Positions 1 through 10,457 of a stretch of DNA of 64,000 bases are shown one piece after another. The stretch is from Lophius americanus (lineage: Eukaryota; Chordata; Actinopteri; Lophiiformes; Lophiidae). A program made the position numbers and the translations under genes. The notes under the pieces are model-generated. The model was not told the origin of the DNA. It saw only the letters and a program-made list of their open reading frames with translations, and did not search any database. Position 1 is the stretch's first letter; each line of letters starts with the position of its first letter. The stretch lies in the NCBI GenBank assembly GCA_037951165.1, contig JBBDHG010000057.1, forward strand, positions 10,814,001 through 10,878,000, read 5' to 3'.

Positions 1-170
1 ATAGATCTCCTTGAGTCGATTCATGTGTATCAAAGTTTGACAAAATCAGACAAATGTTTGAGAATTTATCAGCCAAGTTTTGTAGATAAAGTTCCCCCGT
101 GTGTCGGACATATAGAACGTTCACAATAAGATCTATGGGGGTATAAAATTTGAGATGATCCATGAAATGT
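1..170 (-). repeat. Helitron-like family, internal module (reversed)
   Basis: Read on the minus strand, this contains the module shared with 48.4-49.3 kb and 57.9-59.0 kb: a tract close to CCGACACACGGGGGAACTTT, a decayed 'heart' region, and CGACTCAAGGAGATCTAT at the very start of the window. It lies in the opposite orientation to the next piece (240-402), so the two form a head-to-head pair. The copy probably continues beyond the left window edge. Confidence 0.7.
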
Positions 171-239
171 TTTTTGATATATGTTTGGACAGGTTTCCCT
201 GGCCCTATTGAGATTGACATTAGGAGGTCAATTTGTTTT

Positions 240-402
240 ACTTTAATATGTCATATTTTATTATAATTAGGGTGTGCTTTTTTCTCCTAAACGTTGGTCT
301 GATTTAGTCTACAATTGGTCCATATAAATCAACTCAAGGAGCTCTATCTTGTAAATATCATAATTTACTCAGGTAATGTCAGGACCGACAGCATATGCTA
401 GT
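240..402 (+). repeat. Helitron-like family, module plus 3' terminus
   Basis: Plus-strand copy of the family module (CGTTGGTCTGATTTAGTC, then TCAACTCAAGGAGCTCTATC). It ends in the family terminus: a small hairpin TGTC-AGGACC-GACA at 377-390, then GCATATG, CTAG at 398-401 and a T at 402. The hairpin followed by CTRR and T is the known 3' signature of Helitrons. The boundary is therefore placed at 401/402. Confidence 0.7.
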
Positions 403-418
403 TACTGTATATTAACTC

Positions 419-452
419 TATTATTATTATTATCTATTATCTATTATTATTG
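419..452. repeat. Imperfect ATT microsatellite
   Basis: ATT/CTATTATT-type triplets lie directly before the SINE body. Confidence 0.85.
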
Positions 453-637
453 AATCCCAGCAGGGTCTGCCTGTCGTAGGGTCCTTGAGCAATACCCTTA
501 AACCCTAGTTCCCCGGGCAGTTCAAAGGGGCTGCCCACCTCTCCCTCAGGGATGGGACAAATGCCAAGACATAATTTCTCAATTTTATGCTGTGTATGTG
601 ATCAATAAAGGATTTCTTCTTCTTCTTAAAAACCTCC
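453..637 (+). mobile_element. tRNA-derived SINE, 5'-truncated
   Basis: The body has GGTCCTTGAGCAATACCC, a 'CCCTAGTTCCCCGGGCAG' stretch, CTGCCCAC...CTCCCTCAGGGATGGG and the 3' tail ATCAATAAAGGATTTCTTC followed by CTT repeats. The same order recurs in the other SINEs of this window, for example 20190-20312 and 52225-52450. The tRNA-like head with A and B boxes is missing, so this copy is 5'-truncated. Such SINEs are non-coding and depend on a partner LINE for movement. No precise family name is claimed. Confidence 0.75.
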
Positions 638-639
638 CA

Positions 640-1990
640 CTGAGCCATCACTCACACTATGTGAAAACCTATGAAACATTCTCCTCTCTTAGGTCTCCAC
701 CTACTTCTTTTGCCATCAACCGATCTGTTCCATTTTTGTCCAGCCCTGTTTGAGCAGTTCGAGTCTGGATCACTTTCCTCAATATATCAGCTTTTTCAGC
801 ATTTGCAGAGGTCAAAATGTCCCCTCGACAGGATCCCCTCTGGTTTATTTAAAAAGGTTTTTAACACTGTTGGTTTGAGTATTCTGGCTTTGGTAAATAT
901 TTCTCTTGGTTCTGAATGTGTTAAAGCCGCCTTTAAATATGCTGTAGTGCAGCCTCTTCTCAAAATGAAAAATTGTGTTATCTCCAGCTTGAGGCCAATT
1001 TCTATATTATTTTTTTTAAGATTTAAGGTTTGGTTCTGCAAGACTTAACTCTTAAAAAAAATAGTAATGGTTATCCAACTGCAAGATCTCAAGATCATTT
1101 TAGTATTAGTATTTTGGTTTTTGATGAACCTCTTTTTACTGCTGATACAGGGAACTCTGCTATGCTGGTGCTTTTAGACCTGACTGCTGCCTAAAACACA
1201 GTGGCTCAGAGCATCCTTTTATCTGGTCTGGAGCAGTACGTAGGCATCAGAGGAACCGCCCTTAAATATTTTCAGTCATGTCGGGCAGATAGGAGTTTCT
1301 CTGTTTGGCTTGGTGAGTATTCCGCATGTGGAGCTCCACTTACCATACCATAGGGTGTCCCGTAAGGCTTCATCTTGGACCAAGACCTCTTAACATTGTA
1401 TACCTTGCCCATGGAGTCCCTTTGTTAGATTGTTTAAAGGACATCAGTATGAATGAACATGTATGAAATAAAATTCTCTCAATCTCAAAGATAATAAAAC
1501 TGAGATTGTTATGTTTGCATGTCCTGCTCAGCTGAATAATTTTGACGAGATGCTTGGGCCTTTGGATTTGCTTATTTTTAAAAAAATCTTTCAGAAATGT
1601 TAGTCATTTTTGATAGATCTCAAAAATCGACAAACAGATCAGCCGTTGAATTGGATTACCGCAACTATGTCTCTTCGCCGGCTCCAGTTAGCACAGAATG
1701 CAGCTGCTCGTCTTATTACTGGAAAAGATAAGCATGGCCACAGAAACCCACGGCTGGCCTCCCTCCATTGGCTTCTAGACCGGTTCAGGATTGTTTTATT
1801 GCTTGTCTTTAAGGTTTAAAATGGGTTTGTATCATCTTATTTAGCCAAGCTTTTACATTTAAAATCTCCAATTAAGGTGACTATGTTGCCTAATCATGGC
1901 CTCCTGGACATTCCAGGATCCAGACTCATGAGTAATTGGTAACTTTAAAACCCTACTGAGACCTCAACTTTTAACATTTGCTTTAATTCA
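640..1990 (+). mobile_element. L2-type LINE, decayed reverse transcriptase
   Basis: Non-LTR retrotransposon remnant with reading frames broken by stops and frameshifts. Residues encoded by 671-1048 match the N-terminal RT region of fish L2-like elements: KCPLDRIPSGLFKKVFNTVG, then KAAFKYAVVQPLLK and LRPIS. At 1141-1400 a second block reads LVLLDLTAA-like, then VGIRGTALKYFQS and a damaged GVPQG motif. The segment that would carry the FADD catalytic box (about 1410-1490) is deleted. At 1495-1830 come DKTEIVMF, LQLAQNAAARLITG and ASLHWLL, which are typical of the C-terminal region. The element is dead. Its 3' end is not clear. Confidence 0.85.
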
Positions 1991-3049
1991 GGTTGAGTTT
2001 GGATTGTAAAAATGTTACTATTGGTTATTGTTCATACTTGGTATACTGTCATACCTTTGTACTGTAAGTCCGTTCAGCACTTTGATCATCTGCGGTTGTT
2101 GTAAATGTGCTTTGACACTACCATTGCTTGCTGCTGCTTTGGTGAGAGCTATTTCTAGATTTAGTGGTCTGGCGGTGGCATTGTGCCTTTTGGCTTTTAT
2201 GTTTATGCCCAGTTCCAGTTGAAACCCAGTTGAATCCTGATTGAGCTATTTACAGTTTATAGTATTGATGCGTTCTTGGTGGATGTATGAGTGCAATTTG
2301 AGAATGAGAATTTATTATTTAGTAATGTTATTTAGTTATTTGAGGTATGTGTAATATCTATTTCTAATTCAGCATATCATTTTGTGGAATACATCCTTTG
2401 TGGTTTTAGTATGTTTCTATACAATTAGTGTATATCATTCATAGAGGTTGAACTTCTTTGGACCACTTTATTCCACTGGATGAATCTTACTGTCTCTTTG
2501 GATACGGAGTGGTACCGTAGTCTGACAACGGCCTGTATTATGGGAGTATAGCACTGAAGGCCCAGTCGGAGGATCCGTGGCCCACCACTCTATGGCGACT
2601 TTGGATATGTATCGATATCATGAGGATGCATGGAAAACTGCAGCCAGATATTGCCTTTTCGTCTGAGGCTGATTTATGTGCAAGGTGTCTCCTCTGCCCT
2701 ATTTTAACGTCATTGCTCACAAACCTCTAATTTGGATTTTTCTGCATGATCCCACCATGCATGACTCAGCCATGTGTTTGTCAATTTGTGCCCATGATTC
2801 AGAGTTAATCACGTCTCTCGTGTCTAATTGAAATGGTTGAATATGCACTTTTGTGTTTGCACAGACCAATGGAAATAACCTGAGGCTGATTTTCATTGTG
2901 CTGCTAAGTTAGAGCCTCTCCTCATGGTAAGGAGATGCTCTGAATTAGTGCTGAACCGAGACAGATTTGTCATAAAAGGGCTGCAGACTCGGCCACTTCA
3001 GCAAAATGGCCAGCCTTGGCCTGAGAAATAATAAAGTACCTCAGAGACT
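1991..3049. other. Unassigned intergenic DNA
   Basis: No gene or repeat recognised. The first part may include the 3' untranslated end of the preceding LINE. The block 2820-3020 is more balanced in composition and free of low-complexity sequence. Confidence 0.5.
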
Positions 3050-3420
3050 GTGACTTTTCTTCTTCTTCTTTACTGTCCTAATGGCGGTCACTCTCAGTCC
3101 ATGTTTTACTGTCTCCTTTTCATGTCTTTTTTTCTCCCCTCTCCTCTATGCCTCTGTCCCTCTTTGCCTCCCACCCCTTCCACCTCCAATCCTGTCATCC
3201 ACTTCTTTTCCTGCCATTCTCAACCTGCTCCACTAATTCTCCCAGACTCCTTCTTCCATCTCCCTCATGCTTTCCCTTTGTCTCTCATGGGAAAAATATA
3301 TTGCTCAACATGTTACCATGGTAACCACCTCCATCATAGCATCCTCTCTCTCCCCTTTCTTTCCTCTTTTTCTTATGTCTGTCTTCCAATCAAATTCTCC
3401 GGATTCAGCTGTTAAGAAGC
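3050..3420. other. Pyrimidine-rich tract
   Basis: The plus strand is strongly biased to C and T for about 370 bases (CTTCTTCTTCTT at its start, many CTCC and TTCC runs). The open frames here follow from this composition and resemble no protein family I know. Confidence 0.6.
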
Positions 3421-3620
3421 CTGGCTGGACTTTATCCAAGTGGAGCTGCGAATTGAATCCCTGCTGATATTGTTTTAAAATGATTATCTCAAACACAACG
3501 GTATAAAGATTAGCCATTAGATCATTTGTTCTATATGATATCTAATTGCCTGACCGCTGAAATTGAAGCTGGCATTTTAAGTTGTAAAATAAAAATTATT
3601 GAGGCTGAGCTTTGTTAAAT

Positions 3621-3680
3621 CTGTCTATAAACACAGTCTGTCTATAAACAGATATGTTTATAGACAGACTGTGTTTAAAT
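3621..3680. repeat. Perfect 23-bp palindrome with internal direct repeat
   Basis: Arms 3628-3650 and 3655-3677 are exact reverse complements, separated only by GATA at 3651-3654. The left side also contains a direct repeat of CTGTCTATAAACA (3621-3633 and 3638-3650). As DNA this can extrude a cruciform; as RNA it would form a long hairpin. Nothing else around it identifies a mobile element. Confidence 0.95.
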
Positions 3681-4757
3681 ATTTCAATATATTTTACCAC
3701 TAGTTTTGGATAACCAGGCCAGATCGATAATGATAGTAAGTATTGAACTTAAACTAAACTCTGACGAAAGAAAATTTTGCTCAGTTTTGGTAGATTTAAG
3801 TCAGTACGTAGGAGGAAAATAGTATGTTGACATTTTCTCAAGAAAACATTTTGTGAGGTTTTGGTGCCCAAAGGTTTAAAGAAACAATTATAACATTTTA
3901 AATGACCCCACACTCTACAACATTCTGCACACCACTGCTGTAGTCATTGATGTTGGATGGTGGGTGAATAGACCTGACTGACAGCATGTGGTTGAATTTA
4001 ATTTAAACATTGTCATCAAACTTTATGGATGTTGATTTTCCACAAGGATATTGTCAGGATGAAACCTTATAACGCTTTCCAACTCGCATAGCAAATATGG
4101 AGAATGAAAAATGTAAACTCAATGACAGGGATCAGATTGTTCACATACTTTTTTCTATATAGAGTATCTGTACACTCTGTAGAGTCTACTCCCTAAAGGA
4201 TCAATAACACATGTGCAAATGATGCATTGCTTATTTGGATTCATTGATTTCAATCCCCTTTCACATGATACCCGATCCTTCACCCATGTGTGCACACATG
4301 CTCAAACACCTCCAGTCAACCCCCATTCACAGAGGATTCGGCAATATTTCAGATGGTGACAAGGGCAGGTGAAGCTTTTTTCATGCTGTGGAAATTTATG
4401 TACTATCATTATTTAGCCTAATTGCATTGAAGACAAGGGGAGGGCAGCATACTTTCTCGGAGTGATGCATCCATTACAGGTTTACACACATGCTACACAG
4501 ACACACACATTCACAGTGAGACATTAGATGCGTTGGAGGAGAGTGCTCACCTACACAGACCATATGTATTTAGTATTAGGGAGTTATGAGCGTTGTGTTT
4601 TACATTTCAAAGAGCAACTGTGTGTTGTTTTTTTTAGATGCACACCACTCAGTCAACTACATATATGCACTAGCTGAGAAGATTTGTCAAGGCTATACAG
4701 ACATGCTTGCCAACATGCCTTATCTTTATTCCTCACTCCTCTCTATATCTCTCTTAC
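3681..4757. other. Unassigned AT-rich DNA
   Basis: No coding or repeat family recognised. Scattered CACACA stretches lie near 4490-4525. Confidence 0.5.
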
Positions 4758-4825
4758 TTACCCACATGCACACACACACACGCACACTCACGCACACATA
4801 CACACATACATCCACACACGTGCAC
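4758..4825. repeat. Compound CA microsatellite
   Basis: CACACA and CATACA runs with interruptions. The open frames across it, rich in His and Thr, are products of the repeat. Confidence 0.9.
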
Positions 4826-5160
4826 TTACTCACTCCTCACCATGCAGAGCAAGAAGACAGTTGTCCTCCATCTGTCAATGTTATTCATGAGGAAATGGAG
4901 ATCTGGGCCATGAGTGATGAGTTCCTCACCATAAATGACCAGGCCGCCACCTCCAGGATTTCGATCAAAACTACTTGTGAAAAATATGAATAAATATATG
5001 CATAAGTTGCAGCCAAACATTTGTGGTGCAACATTTATGTCAATATATTGTGCTGCCATATTGATGGTTGCACTTATCGTGCTTTATTATGCCTGCTCTT
5101 TAATGAAACTAAGCAGAACCATAGGAATACCTCAGAGGAAGAAAACTATGAAAATCTTTG

Positions 5161-5161
<1 letters not shown>

Positions 5162-5206
<45 letters not shown>
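5162..5206. repeat. ATT microsatellite
   Basis: About 14-15 uninterrupted ATT triplets. Reading frames made of Tyr or Ile runs on either strand come from this repeat. Confidence 0.98.
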
Positions 5207-5208
<2 letters not shown>

Positions 5209-5809
5209 CTAGAAGTAGTGTGATATTAACAGCAGTAGTATCCATAGTTATCAATTTCATCAATAGTAAAGGACTAACAACTAACATACCTTTCATATAT
5301 TTATTCATTTTCAATACTATAACCCATCAGAACCCAAACCAATTTTTTCTTAAATGGAATCTTAGGCTGATAGATATAAAATAACTATCATGGATCCTCG
5401 TCCTGCCATAGTTAGGAAACACTATCCTTTGTAATGTAAAATCACATCTAGCTTCATGTTTGTTTTTTTTCAAATCATAACTCTATGTGTTTGTTTTTCC
5501 AAACTTTTTTATATTGATTGTTATGTTAAGCAAAATACTTCGTACCAGCGCTTAACTAAACTTGTTAAATGTAAAAGAGGATATGTAATTAGAGCTTTAG
5601 AATTCTTAAATTGTTTGAAAATGCATCTTAGGCAACAATCCCAAAAAAAGTTTTCATAGCCTGTTACACCCAGTGTCAGTAACATTTTACCTGTTATTGA
5701 GAGTTATCTCATAAACACAAAAATGCCAATATTTCTGTGCTCGCTTTATATAAAGGCTATAATGGATGCTGGTCTTAATTCAGTCTGTCTTTGTCTTTGT
5801 AACTATATG

Positions 5810-5925
5810 TAACTGTAACTGTAACCTGAGCTACCTTCTTGGTCAGGGTCCACTTGAAAAAGAGATGGAAATCTTAATGTTTTGTTTTTTTATCCTGGTT
5901 AAATAAAGGTTATAAATAAATAAAA
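5810..5925 (+). mobile_element. LINE 3' tail fragment
   Basis: Contains CCACTTGAAAAAGAGATGG, then ATCCTGGTTAAATAAAGGTT and an ATAAATAAAT tail. This combination is the usual 3' untranslated end of a fish LINE family. No coding part precedes it, so it is a very short 5'-truncated insertion. Confidence 0.6.
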
Positions 5926-8439
5926 TGAATATAATACATTACATTACAATAACAAGATGAAACAAAACAGTCAAAGACTGAAGTCCATGTTATTCTCCAC
6001 AGTTTATTTGTTGGATAGGACCAAAACGACTCTCCTTTTAGCAGTCGGATAGAGGCAGAGACTTTTATTAAAAATCTAGCAATGCGCACAGTGAAAGGAA
6101 AGAAAAGAGGAAAAACTAGGTGGAAGCTCAATTATGGGTCCTCAGGTGCCAAACGTTTAGGGACTTAATGAGTTAAAGATCAAGAATAAGAGGAAACATG
6201 AAAAAGTTCAAAGATTTCATTGAACAGATCCTAAGTTACGTTAATTTTCTTTTACATCATATTTAATTTTATATCTCCTGCTGACTACTAACGTGAAGCA
6301 CCTACACCTGAGTGTGTGAGACAGACATCAGAAGTTCATCTTGATTTAGATGCAAGTAGTGACACTTTAACGGAATGGCTTGTTTTAATCAATGATGAGA
6401 AATAAATCTCTGTGTCAAAAAAATGCTAATAATGGTATCCAATAACGCCAAATCGAATTGTATCAAATTGTTCTGAATTAAAAGATGTTGTTCCAAAACC
6501 GTACCTTAGACCATGTATCTCGATACATTTCTAATTTATTTGAATGTACTTGGTGACACTTAAATGGGATTGACTTATTGATATCGTTCCTAACTCGTAC
6601 CTAAGACCATCTAATTAGATACAGTACATATCTAAACTAGGTGGGCTGTGAAAGATGATTTCTCGTTTAATTTTTTCATCCTCAAATTAAGTGCAGCTCC
6701 CTTATGCTACCATATAATATATGTTTAAATGAAATAACTAGTATTGTGAAGATGTTTAAGAATCACCATATTTCACATGGACAATATCCTTAATATCATT
6801 ATAGAGATAACCAAAATATGCCTTCAGTCTAGCTCAACTGATAGAACACTCAGACATTACAAATTTGGTGGAGTTGTTTTGTCTAAGAACAAACCGGATC
6901 CTGTTCTACAGGCTTCTTGGGTTTGTGGGCTGGCTTTGGAAACTTGTGGTGCGAAGCGTGTGAAGTGTGGCGCTGGAAAAAGTTCATTCGTATATAAAGG
7001 TTGTTATGGAGGACTCTGAGTAGGGAGAAGCAGTTTGAAAAGATTCCATTATGGTCACAGGAGTGGGTGAAAAGTGGACTCAGGGTCTCAGTGACCTTCC
7101 ATAAAAAGTGCTATTGTAGTTGTCAAGCTGGGAAAATCTGAAACTTTGCTTTGCGGTAGAATCCACAGAGGGCTGGGCATTAGCACGCAATGTGATAAAA
7201 TGGAAACAATTTTGCCCTAATATCCATATAATTCCTCTGGGAACTTTACTATCATAACTAGGATTGACGACCAAAATTACATTCAGAATAAACATAATTT
7301 CCTTATCTTACTTATATAAACCGACCCCTCAAAAGTAGGTTGAATAAATGGACGGAAGAAAGAAAGGAAAGTAATTGTGATCAAAACATGTTCAAGCAAC
7401 GTTGGTGGAATCTCCTAATCAAGGGCTACATCATACAATTATATTGAATTTATTCAAACCGAGTTATGTTTCATTTACTAAACACAGTTATATTGGATTT
7501 CAGAAAAAAAGTTGTGTAATCTCAAAATCTCATTCAGTTTTACATTAATGTAATTAAACTCCCTTGTTATAATTGTCAAATTTGCAGCTTATTTTTTCGC
7601 CAAAAAAATCATGATACGCAAAAAACATCTACGCTTCATTAATTGAACACAATTGTGTTACATGTACTAAATACAGTTACCTGTACATTTAATAATTTTT
7701 ACCTAACGCAATTAAGTAATTCAGAAATCTTTCAATAGTTTATTATTGCAGTGCTTTAGTTGTCCAATATGCAACTATTTACGTATTTTTACAAAAAAAG
7801 TAATTTATTGCAAACAACATCCAGCTTTTGCTTCTCAGTGCTGATTTACGTAGATACCAGATAGCAGATGTTCATTCTAACAGATTCTACTGAGTTTAGT
7901 CAACTTCTACTGGAATTTTGGCTGTGTTCCCTTTTTGGTTCCTCATATTTTGTTTATATATTTTGGGTTGAAGCACAACAATATACTGGGGGACACATCC
8001 ACTCCATGCTGTTACTAATCATCAACTACTTTGGACTGCAGCTCACGCCAGAAGACAGCAAAGGGATGTAGGTAGCACCTACAGTCTACTACACTGATCA
8101 CGAACCACAAGACGAGGGAAACCACCTCGTGCAGCATCTTAGGATCAGCAGAGTGATTTGAATTAACTGACTGGAATGAGGACATTTAATACACTGATCA
8201 AAAATACATATTTGTGTCTATTGAAATGTTTAAATATGAACTCCATAGTCACAGATGTCCCCACAAAGAAGCAGAAGCCTACAACTGGCAAAACCAAAAA
8301 GTACAGACCACTCCAAGTCACATGGACCTTTCACAAATATGCTCTCAACAAAGGATAGAAGCCATGGTACCTTCCAATCAAACCTCAAAGCTATCAAGGC
8401 TCATAGAACGTTTATGTGACCTCAGAAGGTAATTAACTG
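5926..8439. other. Unassigned AT-rich DNA
   Basis: No recognisable coding region. Open frames up to about 80 codons have no family features. The stretch 7440-7800 is very AT-rich with many short TTAATTG-type words. Confidence 0.5.
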
Positions 8440-8550
8440 TCTGATCTCCAGTCTCCCTTTGTGCTCTGAGGAAGGCCCACTAGGCCGAAACATTAGCACC
8501 TATGTTGGCCTGTCAAGGCCAAAATAAATTGATGTAACTGAGTTTAATCA
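8440..8550 (+). mobile_element. Retroelement 3' end with hammerhead-like motif
   Basis: Contains CTGAGGA (8466-8472), a short stem GGCC-CACTA-GGCC and GAAAC, followed by ATTAGCACCTATGTTGG. This order resembles a hammerhead ribozyme core (CUGANGA, stem II, GAAA, stem III, UH). One extra A lies between CTGAGGA and stem II, so the core is not canonical. A hairpin TTGGCC-TGTCA-AGGCCAA and AATAAA follow. The Penelope-like element at 22264 has the same arrangement, so this is probably the 3' end of a related element. No coding part is recognisable upstream. Confidence 0.5.
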
Positions 8551-10162
8551 CTTTGCACTGTTGTATTGTTTATGCTCCCTTTTTGGTTTCTCCAATTTTG
8601 ACAAAAGGTGCAAACATTTTGTAGTGCTAATTTAATGACGGTTTGCGTTTGATACTGGTTTCCTCCTCGGTCGAAGACATGCCTCTGACAATTATTGAGC
8701 AGCATCAGATGGAGCTCACTTTCTGCCATAAGTACATAGAAGGTAAGCACACAATAAGACAAACACATGTTTCTCCTGGATATATTGAATTTATTTAGCA
8801 TATTTACCAAAGCAAAAAGAATGTGCTTCATTTGGCAACATTTTGCTGAATATAGCTGTCCTAACAGTTATGAATAAATAAATACAATTTCATGTATTTG
8901 TGAAGAATCTACCTTAGAAGTTCGCCGAACCCTGCTGCAGTCTTCAACTCAGTAGGCACCCCTGTAGAGCCACAAAAGCATCCAGTTTATCAGGACATTG
9001 ATAGGGAGTTGCTGCAGCAACAGAAAAATCAGTCTGCAGCTCTTGAAGATGGATTCATCCATTGCGCAGGCAGGACACTGAGCCATTGTAGAGCATACCA
9101 GACGGCTGGGCAGCCACATAGGACCAATGAAAGCTGGTCGGGGCTGTATCTGGTCTGACGATGGCGAACAGTGTCCAGGGTAGAGGTTTTGAAGATGGGG
9201 CACAAGCAGTGATGGGGTTTCTCAAGCCGAGCGGTCCCACAATAGAGTAGCCAGGAAATGGAGGCAGGGGCACATAGCTATTCATTTCCTATTTCCTCCT
9301 CCATGGAATTGGGCTGGAACCCGTGATGTTTGGCAATGTTGTGTCAGCTTACAAATTGATTTGCGGGTGCTATCAAGTTTGCACGCGTTTTAACACGCGC
9401 AATCCTTTAGTAAATCTGGCCATAGGAGTGAATGAATCGGTGGGATATTTAAACATCTCAGATAATTGCTGGTAAAAAATGCAGCACAATAATGAAATTG
9501 TTGGGAAAGTCCCATAATTCAGCTGCGTAAACAGCAACAAGAGCCTCTTCCTCAATCTTTGTTGAGCACTTAAGTACTACATATGGCTATTTTCTATGCA
9601 ATTACTGGACAAACAGTTGAATTGTGCAATCTGGCAATGATAATGTAATTGACATCTCTATAAAGTGCAGCCATCACTATCATTGGCCCAGTGTGACTTT
9701 ATTTGATAAGGACAACAAGAGGGTTGAGTGAAATGGAAGTTAAAAGCTGCCATGTATCTGTCCATCACTCTATAAAGTAGGAAGATGTTATCTTTTCCTC
9801 ACTGCTTCCCTCTCATTGAACCTCGTCCTGTCAAAAACCATATCTCCTTCCCTCTCTGGCTCCCTATGAAGGGACTCTCACCATAAAACATCTGACACGA
9901 TGTCACCTCGCTTTCCATCCACAACCTGAACACTGCCATTACACAGATGTCAAACGTAGTAGTGATATCATAAAAAAGTAACTAGAAGGATTAATTTCTT
10001 TACTGGTACACACAAAATTCATTCCATCTGCTTGTGAAAAAGCAAGGAATGGAGAAGGAGAGTTTTGGGGGAGTCAGATAAAAGTGCAATTACACTCGCT
10101 GATGTGCTGTGGCCCGTATTATGATGTTGGAGGATGATAAGACAACAGCAGTCCATGCTCCA
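8551..10162. other. Unassigned DNA
   Basis: Nothing identifiable. The patch 8940-9290 is more GC-rich than its surroundings and has overlapping minus-strand open frames, but no motif I recognise. Confidence 0.5.
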
Positions 10163-10245
10163 ATACACACACACACACACACACACACTCTCTCTCTCTC
10201 TCCCACACAGACACACACATAAACCCAAACACAAACACACATACA
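10163..10245. repeat. CA/CT compound microsatellite
   Basis: A (CA)n run continues into a (CT)n run and then CACACAGACACACACA. Confidence 0.97.
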
Positions 10246-10432
10246 GGGGCAATAGCCCTGGCTATGATGGATGTCCAGATGCAGACCCGCTCCAAGCAGA
10301 AGGTAGATTAGTTCCCGTCCTCTTCACCAAATGCAGATGATTCCAGGATGTGTCACCTGACGACCAGAACTTTATTGGCAGCTCGACTGATAACACTGGC
10401 AAGGGCTCCAGATGATAAAAATGAGCATATAA

Positions 10433-10457
10433 ATAAGCAAATAAATAAATAAATAAA
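10433..10457. repeat. AAAT microsatellite
   Basis: Four to five tandem AAAT/AAAC-type tetramers (CAAATAAATAAATAAATAAA). Confidence 0.9.

Noticed and set aside
4586..4993. 135-codon frame containing a His/Thr repeat
   Set aside because: The core is translated CA repeat and flanks show no family resemblance.
8940..9290. GC-rich patch with overlapping minus-strand frames
   Set aside because: No motif or domain could be recognised. Left as unassigned.
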